Source: Ifrita kowaldi
Lineage: Eukaryota > Chordata > Aves > Passeriformes > Cinclosomatidae
Length of the DNA stretch: 64,000 nucleotides
Assembly: GCA_013398055.1 (NCBI GenBank)
Contig: VZRS01000253.1
Location: forward strand, 124,001-188,000
Direction of reading: 5' to 3'
Shown: positions 11,801 through 24,400 of the stretch, in pieces
Position numbering within the stretch: position 1 is the first letter of the stretch
Layout of the letters: the number at the start of each line of letters is the position of its first letter
Program-made: the position numbers and the translations under genes
Notes under the pieces: generated by a model
What the model saw: only the letters and a program-made list of their open reading frames with translations
Database searches by the model: none
What the model was told of the DNA's origin: nothing

Positions 11801-14554
11801 ACTAACTGGCACCAGAGTATGCAAGCTAAAATTGGTCCAGTTTGAAATTCATTTGTCTATGGTTTCCCCCAGAAGTTTCAAATGCACTGTTTAAATGCAA
11901 GAGCCACCCAGTGAGGCGTATGTTGTAAAATCTTGACCAGTTTGGATGCAACTCCTGAGTCACCTGCCATGTTTGTTTCCTCACTTGCCTGAATGAATCT
12001 TTAACTCCTCAAAGCAAATTTTGAGTGCAGGTATTGCCAAATGTGAATTCAAAATTTGTTTTCAGTGAGCTTTACCTGAAACCTACTCTTTCTACAAACC
12101 TTCCTCATCATAAATGTGCTCACTGGAATAATCACGGGATATGGATGCCAAGAGAGTGTCAATGCAATCAAGACAAATTGGTGAAAGAACTGAGAAAGCT
12201 ACTTGACAGCACTCATCCAGCTTGGATGAAGACTACTTAAACATTCCTCCTGCTTTCCTGCACCACAGGAGGTCCCCTGGCACCAGAGTGCTTGTGCTCT
12301 GCCTCACACAGCGCCGGGCCCCCCGCGCCTCCACCGCCGACCGCGGGGGGCTCGGCTACCTGAACTAAAACATCTGCTGGCTGCCTGCAGCTGGAGGCTT
12401 TTATCACAGCTGCACACCAGCCATGACAGACGGATGGGGGACACGTTTATCCAAAATGTTACATCTTTCCACTGTCATCTCAACTGGGGAGTTCAGCTCC
12501 CCAGTTCCACTCCGCAATGACATTGACCACGGGCCATCAGGGCAGATCGAACACAGGAAGCCTTTAAGAAGAGCTGAAAATTGTAATAAGGGCATTATCA
12601 TGAATCAGCTTGGGATTTATTAAACACTGTGTCGTTTTGGGATAGCGCAGCCTCTGGGCCACAGACTGTCAAAATGAGAAATATGGACTAAAAAACCTAA
12701 AAATGGTTTTAAGCTGAAGCTGAATATAGTTATGAAAGAAACAAAATGATACAACTGCCAAAACCAGCAAGGGCTTCAAAGCAGACACCTAGGGCATTTT
12801 AAGTCTTATATAAGATGTCCTCAGGCACTTGACAGATCTTTTCCTGTACTTGTGAGCAAGCCAGGTTACAATGTTAAGTCCTTCTATTGAAAGTCTGTCT
12901 TCTGTCCATTTTTTTACCACCCTAGACACTTCCCCTATCTTGAACACTGTGATGTCACTGCTGACATTTTAGGATCTTAGAGCAACCCAGCATTTCCTTG
13001 ACTATTTCTGACAGTAGCAGCTGCTAGTTATCTAGCAGCATCATTTTAAAATTATTTGGAAGAAGCTGACAGAAGTTGCATCTGGCATGGTGTAAAAGAT
13101 CAATGGCTAAATAACCATCAAAATACTCAGGATGACTGTAGCCAAAGTTTCTGCACACAAAACCTACAACACCTAACCATCAACATAAGAACGTAGCCAA
13201 ATAGGTCCACGATTGTTTAGCAAAGGATTACTATGGTCATCACACCTACAATGACAAGACCTCCTAGTCATTCACTGTGGGATGAGCAGCAGAGGCAGAA
13301 GCCACACTCAGAATCTACTTTCTTGTGTGTTTCAATGCAATGCAGAGGTTGAAATAAATGCAATTTATTTAACAATAACATAAGTTGCAAGCTCTATGGC
13401 TATAGCAGGATAATTTGAAGTAGAATTTGAACATTTTCAACCAACTCTTTTCTGGTCAAAATGTGATTCTTAGTGGAAGGCAAAACACTTCAAGTCTCAG
13501 GAAGACTATTTGAGGGGTGTCAGAGAGACCCAAATCAAGTACTTAACATTTTCATTCCAAAAGCAGAGCAGACATTTTAACACAATCGTGCTTCATTAGA
13601 ATGCTTGAAGAGGTTTGGGTGTAATCCAACATGGATCAAAAGAAAAAATTCAGAAACTCGGAAGTTGTCGTGATACAGAATTATCATTCTCCAGCCTGCC
13701 TGAGTTTTGAAAAGGCTGGGGAAGGGGAAGTGGGGGATGGTAGTTGTTGCTTTTTAAGATCATAATTAGAAATGGAGTGATGCCAGAGAAAGGAGATTCA
13801 AAATTTAAATGTGACAAAGTTCAGAGGTGCGTGGGCTCAAGTTTGTAGTCTGGGCTGTTAAAGAGATAACACACAGGCTTGAAGCCATTTCTAAAATTAT
13901 CCCTGAAAATCAGAATGTCTCCTTCAGAGACAGGGTCCAAGTGTGATCTTTGCTGACAACAGCTCTGAATCCAGCTACTTAAGGACCATCTCTATGGATT
14001 CCCAGATATGCTGATGAGCTGGCAGTTGACAATGTGTGTGTCAGGGATAACATTTTGTCATATGTATCAACGATGACATTTAATTTCTGCATGAAATTTC
14101 TGCATTTATTTTCTGGATGAAAACTGTCCAGTCCCCTAAAGAAATAAAATGCTTGTTAAAAGCAAGAGGCTGTTTGATCTTCCCTTTGTGGAATTTCAAG
14201 CCTCTGACTTGCAAATCTTGTTCAACTATCATCTTTGAACCACAGCACTAGCCTTCTGTTTGCACAGAGGCTTATGCTAAGTTGACAGATTCCAATGGCC
14301 CAAATAGGCTGCCTGCTCACCGAGGGCACTGTCTTAATGGTACAAGGAATGAGAATTAGATCTTTGAATTTTTAAGTGGGTTCATGTTTAGAAAGAGGCT
14401 CTCAAGGCCTGAAGAAGACGTACAACACTGCCAGGAGGAAAGGTACATGCACAGATCTGGCTTCCTGTCCCCGGCTCCCAACACTTGTCTAAGTATTACC
14501 CATTTTGCAGTTGGTTTCACATTTAAGTATAAAAAAACGTCTACTAGTACTCAG
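8892..14554. other. Unique non-coding DNA with one GC hairpin
   Basis: No repeat family recognised and no coding frame above about 100 codons. The block 10200-10460 is AT-rich and conserved-looking. A GC-rich inverted repeat is at 12318-12351 (own entry). Poly-A is present near 9431-9447. Confidence 0.5.
12318..12351. repeat. GC-rich inverted repeat (10-bp perfect stem)
   Basis: The arm gccccccgcg at 12318-12327 is the exact reverse complement of cgcggggggc at 12342-12351, leaving a 14-base loop. It sits in a patch of roughly 50 bases that is almost all G and C with many CpG dinucleotides, inside DNA that is otherwise AT-leaning and CpG-poor. It could be a small unmethylated regulatory patch, a structured element, or simple sequence. 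There is no U-tract and no gene, so it is not read as a terminator. Confidence 0.8.
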
Positions 14555-14556
14555 CT

Positions 14557-14995
14557 GTATTGGGTTTGTATGACCAGGTTTTGGTAGCAGGGGACTATGG
14601 GGGGCGGCTTCCCTGAGGATCTGCCAGAGGCTTCGGGGCCAGTACCCGCTGGCTCCAAAACAAATCCACTGCAGGCCAAGGCCGAGCCCATCAGTGATGG
14701 TGGCAGAGCCTCTGGGATAATATATTTAAGAAGAGGGATTAAAATCAGCACAACAGCAATTGCAGTCAAAGAGGAGTGAGAACATGTGAGAGAAACAGCC
14801 CTGCAAACACTGAGGCCAGTAAGAAAGGAGAGGAAGGGGATGGAGTAGGTGCTCCAGGCACTGAAGCAGAGATTTCCCTGCAGTCCGTGGTGCAGACCAT
14901 GGTAAGGCAGCTGTGTCCCTGTAGCACATGGAGATCCACAATGGAGCAGAGATCCACCTGCAGCCTGTGGAGAATCCCATGTACTTCATGTGATC
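14557..14995 (+). mobile_element. Avian LTR-like retroelement fragment (probable solo LTR)
   Basis: The segment opens with 'tgtattgggtttgtatgacc', close to the TGTTGGGTTTG start I associate with an LTR family frequent in bird genomes (ERVL-type as I recall; the name is not certain). It continues in family order: a GC-rich stretch with 'caaggccgagcccatcagtg', a TATA-like 'ataatatatttaagaa' at about 14718-14733, then 'gaggagtgagaacatgtgag' and repeated 'cagtccgtggtgcagaccat'-like units. The 3' boundary is not clear; similarity fades after about 14995. No internal gag or pol coding region is seen on either side, so this is probably a solo, decayed LTR. Confidence 0.6.
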
Positions 14996-15407
14996 CATCA
15001 TTTACTTTTACATCCTCAGTTAGAGACCCTCTTCTCAGCAGCACAGATGCTTCCTACTCTTACTTCTCTGGTAATAGTGCTCAATATGTCTAAGTAAACG
15101 AATTCTTTCTCAAAATGGTTCTAGTCCCACTTGTTGAAACGTCATCTCTTTGGTTTGGTTGGTTTTTTTGCTTTTCTCAATCAACATTCATGGAGTAGGA
15201 TAAGGAGAAGGGCAGCACTGAGACAGAGGAAGACAGATGGAAAGAAATTTCAGATCCATCTAACAATGTTGTTTGCCTCTCTTTGCTTGACATGTGTAAC
15301 AGTGTCTGTACAGCACAGTTCTACAATAGAAACGTGATGGCAGAAGAGAAATGCAAGGAATAAGCAAAGCATTCCAAGAGAGATGAGGTCTGGTAGATTC
15401 GTATGCT
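14996..15407. other. Spacer between LTR-like repeat and CR1 relic
   Basis: No feature is certain. The 3' remainder of the LTR may lie here but cannot be aligned by eye. Confidence 0.4.
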
Positions 15408-16790
15408 TTAAGGTCAGAATAGAGGTTTAAACAATCCCTCCTGGCCTTCTATATGTCACAGGGCTTTCATCTTCACCCAGCTATCCTTGTACTCAGCTCA
15501 GTGAATTTTCCCTATCTAATTTATCTCTTTTTTTAGCAAGGTATCCAGTCTTGAGTTGAAGGTGATGAAGAGTTAGCATGTCCTAAGGGAGTTTGTTTCA
15601 GGTGTTTGATCACCTTCACTGTTGAAAGGCTAGGCCTAATTTGAATTTGTCTGACATCAATTTCCATGTCTTGGTCCTTGCTATGCCTTTCTCCACTAGA
15701 TTAAAACATTCTGTAGCACTCATATTTTTTTTTCTGAATGAAGAAAATTATGCTGTGTATTGATCAAGTTCCTCCTGCTTAGTCTTTTCAGATAAATTAG
15801 AATGATCTTGAAGTCTCATGGCAACTCATTTTCTCCAACCATCAAAGTCATGTTGCAGACTTTTTTAGCATTCAATGCTGCATCACGCTGTGAAAATGTA
15901 GTATACCAGAAAAAGGCAGTATTTCTGAACTGGACTCAACAATGCCATATGAGAGAGAAAACCAGTTCACATTACACTTTATTTGTGCTGTGTTCATACA
16001 TCTGTGGCCTTTAAGCCCCTTTTTACTATTACCACTTGGGAAATCTGAGCTCCACTTGCACAATATCTTATTCTTCCTTTCCAGATACAGTCCTGTCATC
16101 TGAAAGCAAGGTCTGCTGCTCTAAATACCCAAATTCATTTTGGGTGTGCTACATATCTTTTGTATGAAGGGATGCAGGCTTTCTGAGCAATCCACACATT
16201 AGGTTTTTACTGCCATTATTTTTTGTATCCTTTTACTAATCTTTGTGTATCCACCCTTTTTATCAGCACATTTACTCCCAGATCATTGATGAGAACAGTG
16301 AATAAAATGGGGCTTTGTACTGATTTCTCAGAATCCAGTCTGGAACATTCCCATTTGCTGATAATTCCCCACTGACACATGCTTTTTGAGGCCTATCATT
16401 TAGTTTTCTCTCAACTCATTTAATCTCCATTTTATTGTTATTTCATAGTGTTAGCTTTTTATCAGAACATCATGAGGTATAGCATGTTAGGAAAGTCCAA
16501 ATCTGAAGGCATCTTTATGAACTACACTTATAATTCCACAGGGGAAAAAAAAAAAAAACACCCCACAGATTTGTTTGAAGAGCCTCTTTTCCTTAAATCT
16601 GTGTTGACTAGTGCTAATGACATTCTTACTGTCTTATTCTTTAGCAGCTGGATTCCACGGGAAATTTGCATTCTTTTATTCTGAAATGGTTTCAAAATAA
16701 GTGCACTACTGTCACTCAAGTCATCCTGGCTGTTTTGTCTTGAATCCAGCACAACATTAACATTTTTATAAAACTTCTGTTACTCTTCCA
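15408..16790 (-). mobile_element. Old CR1 LINE relic, 3' end through RT region (antisense)
   Basis: Read on the minus strand, this 1.4-kb block runs in the order of CR1 ORF2. Reverse transcriptase N-terminal part is at about 16790-16560 ('QDDLSDSSALIL' where CR1 has QDDLGNYRPVSLT). The central RT region is around 16540-16340, and the palm-proximal part around 16310-16250, where an 'F.NIFINDL'-like segment is expected. The C-terminal domain and 3' UTR lie from about 16000 down to 15408. On the plus strand, pieces such as 'aaggtatccagtcttgagtt' and 'tgcctttctccactagatta' match the antisense of the amniote-type (turtle/crocodile-like) CR1 3' region. The frame is destroyed by many stops and indels. 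This is the longest mobile-element relic in the window and is clearly inactive. Confidence 0.8.
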
Positions 16791-19700
16791 CCAAGATTTA
16801 AAGTTAAGATCTGTGAGCTGGAGACCCCCCTCAATCAACTCTTTGACATGAACAGCCAGGGTTTATCTATTTCAAATGCCTGTCCTTAGTGAGCACTGAG
16901 AATTGCTTAATATCCATCACAGTTATTAACAAGCCCAAAAGGACCTCGCCACCCTCATAGTGGAGGAAGAGTTACCATGTTCCAGCCTAAACCACCTGCA
17001 ACAGGTTCCTGAAAACTCCTCTACATTTGGGACTTCAGTTCACTCTACCAATTTCTCTTCCCACCTTGGAAAAACTCCAGTAACTTTGCGTCACACCTTG
17101 GAAATGCCCCATATGGAACATCTAGAAAAAAGCTGGCATTACACGAACATGATGCAAGTTTTTTCGCACTTCCTCAAAAGAAATGCAAATGAATGCTTTG
17201 CTGAGCTGGAATCCGGTAGCAATGGTGCAACATGGGCAAAAAGAAAGCCTCCCATCTGAAACACTAAAACGCTTTTTGCCTTGCAGCAGACTGTACCATC
17301 AGCCTGGCCAGCCATCCTTCTGACCTGTAACCCATGCACTGTCTGACCTGTAACCCATGCACTGTCTCCCATTCAGACATCTTTCTGAGTCCTCATGTTT
17401 GGGTTTTGTATAAATCCCGTGGACTTTTGCTAGAAACCATGCCTAAGGCATGAATTACTGATCCATTTTCACTACAGCCAAAGCAGCTGCCCAGGCACAC
17501 ATCAGCCTACCCTTTCCTTACTACAACATCCTTTTCCTGGCCTTAACACTGCAAACTTGCCTAACTCAAATCAGTGCAGAAAGACAAAGGTCACATTGCC
17601 TTCCTGTCATTTGGAGTATGTTGTACCTTTCTCTAAATGTTTCTTTTGGTTTCTCCTCCTCTACTTCATGAAACACAAGCTGGTTGTCTTCGCTGTCAAG
17701 ACTTCTACAGCTTGCCCGCCTCGGAGCATCACCTCTGAACACCTAGTGAAAGGTCAGCTCCCATGTCTGATGGACAGTGCTGACAGACACCAGCAGATCT
17801 GAAACATTTTCAACAGCACCTTTGAGCCTTCCCTGCTAAACTTTTGCAAAGCTCCTTCACTGCCTTCCTTAAAACCCTCTCTATACTAAAACTGTAATGC
17901 TCACAAAGGAATAACAGTGACAGCTAGTCCTCAGCTTCTCAGGCATCTCTGTCTCTCAGGCTGAGCAACAATATTACCTCCCTTTTTTCTCTTCACCCAC
18001 TCACCTCTTCATCAGAGTCTGCCTTTGTCTCTTGTTTTATATTTCATTAAAATACATAACCTAAGGTTTTTTTCCAGAAATTATAATAATGATTGTGTAA
18101 GACTTTCAGCCAATGTTCAGTACTGATATCTTTCCTAACGCCTCAGGGCTTTGCATGCATTCAGATAGGCATGTTGGGGAGTAATGTTGTCAGGCAGGAT
18201 TGGCTGGCCTGTCAGGGTGCAACTATATTCCTAACTTAAACAGTGCCTGGAGGTGGTCCTGGGAACGGAAAAATAATCAGCCGTACTGCTAAACAGTCTA
18301 GCACAGCCCCAACACAAGTCTGTAAGCACCCCACGGGAACAGCTACTCTGGTTCAGCTGTCCTAAGCACACAGGAACATTTCTTAATAAGTTAAGTTTAT
18401 TTCATTTCTCCAGCCATATTCTGAAAGGTCACCCTCCTCTTAGGCTTTGGCACTTGCCTGCTTCCATGCATGACCCTGCAGTTCTGACTTAACAATAACT
18501 GTAAAAGGCTAAAAGCAGCTTTATGCAAAGTACCATTCCAGCCCTATTATTCATTTTCTTGTTCCTTAATGACCAGTCACATTTTAAACGTTATAATCAA
18601 GTGCTTTATCCCACCAGGTTTTAATCAAGTCAGACACACTGGAATTATTCTCATCAATGAGTATGTCCCGTGCCTCCTCCTCCCTGCTGACAGTCCTAGG
18701 GGAGTGGTGCTCATCAAAGCAAGAGATCATCTTCTCTGTGCATTATTTGCTGCATTAGTTCAATTTGTTTGAAGCATCCTGAACCTGAACTCATATTGGG
18801 GCTGCCACCTTAGCAGTACAGTAACATCCCTGGCCACTTGCAGGAACTTCTGGGTACTGAAAGAAGCAATTGTTTATTTTTCCTGACTTTGGAAGCAGTT
18901 CTGTGCCAACTCCATTGTACACCAGATTTAAATACAACCTCAGCACTGCCCTGAATCTTGCTATTTTGTACTGTGCTCTCCAGGCTATTACATGGGAAGG
19001 ATATGGCTGGAGATAAATGCACTCTAGATACATAATGGCCTAGTACATTGACAGCTGCATGAAACTGGTACTAAACTAATAAAATATCATCCTAGGCCAG
19101 TTACTCCTATAATTTAGCTTTAAAAACACCACAGATGAGATTCTATAAGGGAAGGAGGAGTACAGCATCCCAGTACAATTTGCTACAACCTCTCAATTTG
19201 ATTACTGCTGGGGTAAAGTTGAGGGGGTTGAGAGGAGAGAGACAGAAAAACAAGAGAGATGTGAGACATGATTAAAGCATGGTCTCATCCTATTCACACT
19301 GGAAATGCCAAATTTAACTAATCAAAAACCTCCTTTGATGTGGCAAGAGCCCTCAGCAGGAGCAATTCTGCCATAAAGAAGTTTCTGTTGAGACAAATTG
19401 CAATCTTAAGATTTCAGGTCAAGCTGACCCACAGTATATGACATCTCTAAAGGGCAATTTGTCCTCCCCCCTGCCAGAAAACACTGGAATCGCTAAATGC
19501 ACCAAGCACACTGATAACTCTACCTTGTCTCTTAACTATCACTTGTCTTAACGCAGCTCTCATGGCATCAACTGCAAAAAAAAATCTTTAACAGCCTCAA
19601 GCACACAAATAAAGCATAGTTTTGGTTTTGTCTCTCAAGAAGCCCTTTTTAAAGAGTTCAGGCCTGTGTGTCCTTGAAGCAAGTGTGCTTTCAAAAAGGA

Positions 19701-21042
19701 AATCTCTAGTCCAAGATCAACAGGGGAAGGATCAGGAGACTGGAAATAAAATCAGCTCTTAGCCTGAAGAAAGTACACTCAATGAAAGAACCTGACTGGG
19801 GAATGTGGGCATTAATGTCTTTCAAAAGATCACCGTTTCTGGTTTGAATGAAGGATGCTTTTGACCTTTGGTATGGATACATCAGGCAACCCACTGATGT
19901 TCTCCAGTTAGTCCTTTCCATGAACAGCAGTACCTGATTGATCAGCACCTTGCTTGGTCCTGTTCAGTACTCAGGAAGAGAAAAAGACTTCTTCAGAAAA
20001 GGAGTCCTAGGTTTGGGTATGACTCAAGACAGCTCAGTCAGGGTAAATGGAGGAAGTTCACTGTACTGCTGAAAAATCTCAAGCTTCCTTCCAAACAGTA
20101 CTGCAATATTTTCCCTACAAAGAAAGTTTCTGTAAAGACACTGTGTCCGACACATAGTGACAGGGCAGGCCCAAGACAGGCCCACTGTGAGCAAGGCCAT
20201 GCAAATCATATCAGACAATATGGAGAAGTACCCCAGACCTCACCCGGGAAACCACAGACTGGTACTCTCATCATGTTTTCCATCACTACCCTGCCTCAAG
20301 TGAAGCAACTGGATTCCCATCCTTACTCCCACGTTGCCTCCAGAGAGAACTGTCCCATGCAACCTTTTCCTATTGCAATCTGTAGGGCTTTACACAGTTC
20401 CTCCTACCGTTCACAACGCTGAGACGCTGCCTTTAACTTCCGCAGCCTACATACACCTCTCCTTCTGACTGACAGCCACTCTCATCAGCATAGAAACCCG
20501 GGTGTAGAAATCCCTATTTATAACAGAGTGTGTGGTTCTTCTTGACATAAAACAATAAAATAGCTAACAGGGCCTATGTGTGACAGGTTGAGACACTTGT
20601 CACGAGAGCTCTCCCAGGAAACAAGAGATGTCAGCCCAGTTTTGCAAACCTGCACCTCTGACAGTCCACACCAGGTGTGGAGAATGTGAAGATGAAGGGA
20701 GATTTAGAGAAGTGGTCACAGACAGCTAAAGAGAGGAAAAACAAAATCTTGTAATTCCTTTACCTAAGAGCTAACCTCTCCTGTGTAAAACAGAAAAGGC
20801 TGAGCTAGTGCTTTTGTGTTTGATTATTTTTTTTTCACCTTTAATTATGCATCATCAGTGACAAGCTCATGTGGAGCTAAAAGCTGGATCTGAGCATGAA
20901 GCTAATTTTTGGAGCTATTGGCTGTTCACTACCAGGAATAAAAATGATTCCTTGTCTTCCTAGATTTGGTTTAAGGAACAAAACCTCTTTGTCTCTCCCT
21001 CCATATTAGCTGCCTACCGACAGCTCCATTTTCCATTTGTGC
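16791..21042. other. Unique non-coding DNA
   Basis: Apart from the 23-bp duplication at 17320-17365, I see no repeat or gene. A 99-codon frame at 16960-17259 has no recognisable domain. Composition is ordinary and AT-leaning. Confidence 0.5.
17320..17365. repeat. Perfect 23-bp tandem duplication
   Basis: The 23-base unit beginning ctgacctgtaacccatgcac occurs twice head to tail (17320-17342 and 17343-17365) with no mismatch. Perfect identity in otherwise diverged neutral-looking DNA suggests a recent slippage or duplication event, or a variable-copy minisatellite seed. Confidence 0.95.
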
Positions 21043-21415
21043 ATTTAATTATCCCTTCCTATGTGAGCTACTTTACATTTGTGCTTATTGAATCTCAGTT
21101 TATTGATTTCAGCTCCCTTCTTGAATTCATCATAGTTGGACTCAGGGCTAATCCTATTCTCCAATGCATTGGCGGTTGCTTCCAGCTTTGTGTTGCATAT
21201 GAATTTGATTAGCATACTCTCCATTCCGGTCTCCAGTGAAAATGTTAATGAAAACACCGAGCAGTATCAGATCTAGAGCACATACACACAGGACCCCATG
21301 CACCACTGCCTAACCTGACTCTAAACCTTTAATAATACTGAATACTTCTGGGGTACGGACAGCCAACTTACCAATGCTTGGCTAAGTGATTCGCAACCTT
21401 CCAATTCAGTTTATA
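21043..21415 (-). mobile_element. CR1 LINE relic, RT region (antisense)
   Basis: The minus-strand frame at 21257-21045 reads through the CR1 RT palm region. 'ESMLIKFICNTKLEA' corresponds to the CR1 'ESTLIKFADDTKLGG' segment, and 'INKLRFNKHKCKVAHIGRD' corresponds to 'INKMKFNKDKCKVLHLGRN'. The FADD catalytic box is changed to FICN, so the two aspartates essential for reverse transcription are gone. The block continues to about 21415, matching the upstream 'VPQG..LGP.LF' region in degraded form. It is a dead fragment without intact ends. Confidence 0.85.
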
Positions 21416-24400
21416 TTCTGCGGGAACAACTAACAAAACTGGATCAAATGTAGGGGGAGGTCAAGAAACCAGCATTTGAATTGGGAAGATATGGAAGTTT
21501 GGCATTTAATGAGAGTTAGAGCTCATATCTAAGGATACCATAACAGTCCCTGAAATTTCAGCTTCAAAAAACAAAAACCTGAGAAGGCACACTTATATTT
21601 TTGTCAAGTTGACTGCTATCTCAAGCTTAATCTCACTGGTGTGCCTCTTCTCACATACTTTAAAATGATGCCAAATGGCAAAGTAGGCTGGTTCTACTGT
21701 GAATCTAACTTTCCAGAAATAAAAGGATTTAGGATTTAAGGGTTAGTTCATGCTCATCTCATTAATCAAATCATTCATTGTGGCCAAAATATAGTGGAAT
21801 GGACATGGACATAATTGCTTTCATATTCTAATTTACCTAAAATGAAACACAATTTCCCATTTTTATCAGCAGAATTAAGCTGTTTATATCCATGACCATT
21901 TCTTAGCCATAAAGTTTCCTTCGGGGGTGGGGGTGTGTGTGTGAAGACTACACATAATGTTACATTTTAGTTCCCTCCCCACGTGGGTTGGTTATTGAGC
22001 CAGGCATTCACAAGTGTTGAAGTTTAATATACCAGTGCTCAATTCCCATGTTCCCTCTTGTTTGCAAGTTTAACTCTGCCATTCATTTCCCTCCTCTCCC
22101 TCTCCTGCCTTGGGAGATGAAGCATTGCAATGTACTTTACTTCGTCTCCTTCTCTTTTCTAACACAGCAGAATCTCAGCACCCATCAGAAGACCCCCAAA
22201 CACTAATCCCTGGTAGCAGTAAGGAAGCCAGGTACACAGAGGGCAAAATTATTCTGTTTATGATGAGATTAATCTCTTTCTGAAATGTATCAGACATGCC
22301 CTGGATGGGCTGAGTTATTCCTGGCTCAAAAAGATGCATCCAAAGAGTGCAGTTTTGGCCTCTGGAATGTATCAGATGGCATAGTATTTTTAAAAAGTTC
22401 CCTAACTCTCTTCCAATCCTGCCCTCATATTTCTGTGTTCTTAGCAACTGTTTTTTGCAGGATTGTGTTGATGCAGGACTTCGTCGCTCTTACTGTACCT
22501 CTTGCAACAGCTCTTAGGACCACGCAGCAATGTTCAGAAAAGAACACTGATCATTCACTTCCAGAGCCACATGCACCCAGCCAGGTTAATTTTCGTTAGC
22601 AGCAGTGTGTGTTTGGATCTGTGATACCATAACATGGTAACTCATTTCTGAAGAAGGCTCACAAGTGGCTCTAAGTAAGTATAAATAGAATGATGATGCC
22701 ATAAATTTTGTTCTACTTGAGCAAAGTGTCTTTCTGACCTAAAAAGCGGAAAGTCCTATTCCAGCTTTGAAAAGTTGGCCTGGAAACCAGATGTAGATTG
22801 TGCCTCCAAGTATGATGTATCACTGCATCATTTGTCCTGTTCTTATCATTCTTTTTAGCTAAGATAGAACCACAACCTGTTTCTGGCCTTCTCTTATTTG
22901 CCCTCCCTCTCTGTTGAAAATTCCATCTATTTTACTTATAAATCTATTACTAAATCTTTAATCTATCTATATATAATTAATGAGTAATTATAGAATATCT
23001 GCTAATAAAGAGCATTGCTCAGATATCAACTCACACTCTTTTCGCAATTTCACGTGATGAAAATCTCTCATTTGGGCAATGCTATTGACAGTGGCAATGG
23101 CCTCTTCAGTCTGCAGAGGGTCAGTGTGGTTAAAGCTGGTCTGATACCACTGTCTTAGAGCAGCAGCAGGTTTTCTCAAACACCACCACATTCAGAAGGC
23201 TTAGGCAAAGTCAACTGGTTCCTACTCTTAGCTGCAGCTAAAGCAAGGGAAAAATGCATTAAGTGCTTGCATAAATTTAATGTCTCAATATATCTAGAAA
23301 CAGCACCCGGGATGTCATTCAGTCAAAAACCATGGAAGATGTGTTTAGCATCATGTTGAGTAGATAGAAACAGGTGTTAATCTGTACAGGCTCCATTTTC
23401 CAAAGGAACAGATGGCTTGGAATACGCTTGTCCTTTCTCATTTTTCAGTTGTCTCATCGACTACTTTGCTCTTCCACTCTGCAAAACCCTTAAGCCCAGG
23501 AGGAAATTCTCTGAGCAGCTACAGAGAGGTTTTTATTGCACTTTCATTTAAGAGACTCTCTATGACCCTATTTATAACATACCCATGTTCTGAACAGGGT
23601 AGCAAGGGAAAGAAAAGCTATTGTCTGAATTGCAGAGAGTGGAAATGGAAGCACAGACAAAGCTCCTGAAAAGTCTTAAATGGTGCCTAATGATGGAGGC
23701 AATCACAAAGCAGTGTTCTCAAAGGCATGTGCCTAACTAATACTCATTGATTTAATTAAAAGGTGAGCACCCTAATGGAGGGGGTTTTAGCATTTTACTA
23801 TGTATTTATCTGCATCATGAAATGCCTGAATATGTTTGGAAATCTGGCCCTTGACCTCTATCCCATCTTAGGAAAGAGAAGTAAGCAACCAGAGAAGTAA
23901 ATCAAAGGAGTTCGGACTCCTCAGTGTACAAGTCTTTTCTGAAAAACGAGTGTAAACTCTGTCTTTATTTAAAAATTCTACCGTAAGTAGTTTACCTGGA
24001 AATTCCAGGGCTATTAATTGATCTGCTTGACCTCATCATCCTACTCATGAATTCATCCTTGTCATTCCCTGCAGACTCTTGAGTTGGGTACTATTGGCAC
24101 TGTTTAGATTAGGCTTTAATGAGTGCCGAAAGCTTTGCGTTTTCTTAATGAGAATTGAAGTAAACTGAAAACTACAGGCTTTGTTTAAACAAGAACAATG
24201 TGAATCTGGCAGAATTCAAACCAAGCTACAACTGAAATGCTGACCTATGTAAAAGCCAAGGATGAAATATGAACATGACTGAAAGCATTCCAGCAAGATA
24301 CAGCTGGCTTTAACCGAACAGTCTCATACAGAAACAGTAGCTATGCATTTGCAAATACTATACATTTAGTAATGCACAGAATTCACCTCTTTCTGTCTTA

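Noticed and set aside
8911..13375. The word 'ataaatgcaatttattta' occurs near 8914 and 13357
   Set aside because: The shared stretch is under 20 bases and AT-rich, the flanks do not align, and it is partly self-palindromic; probably coincidence.
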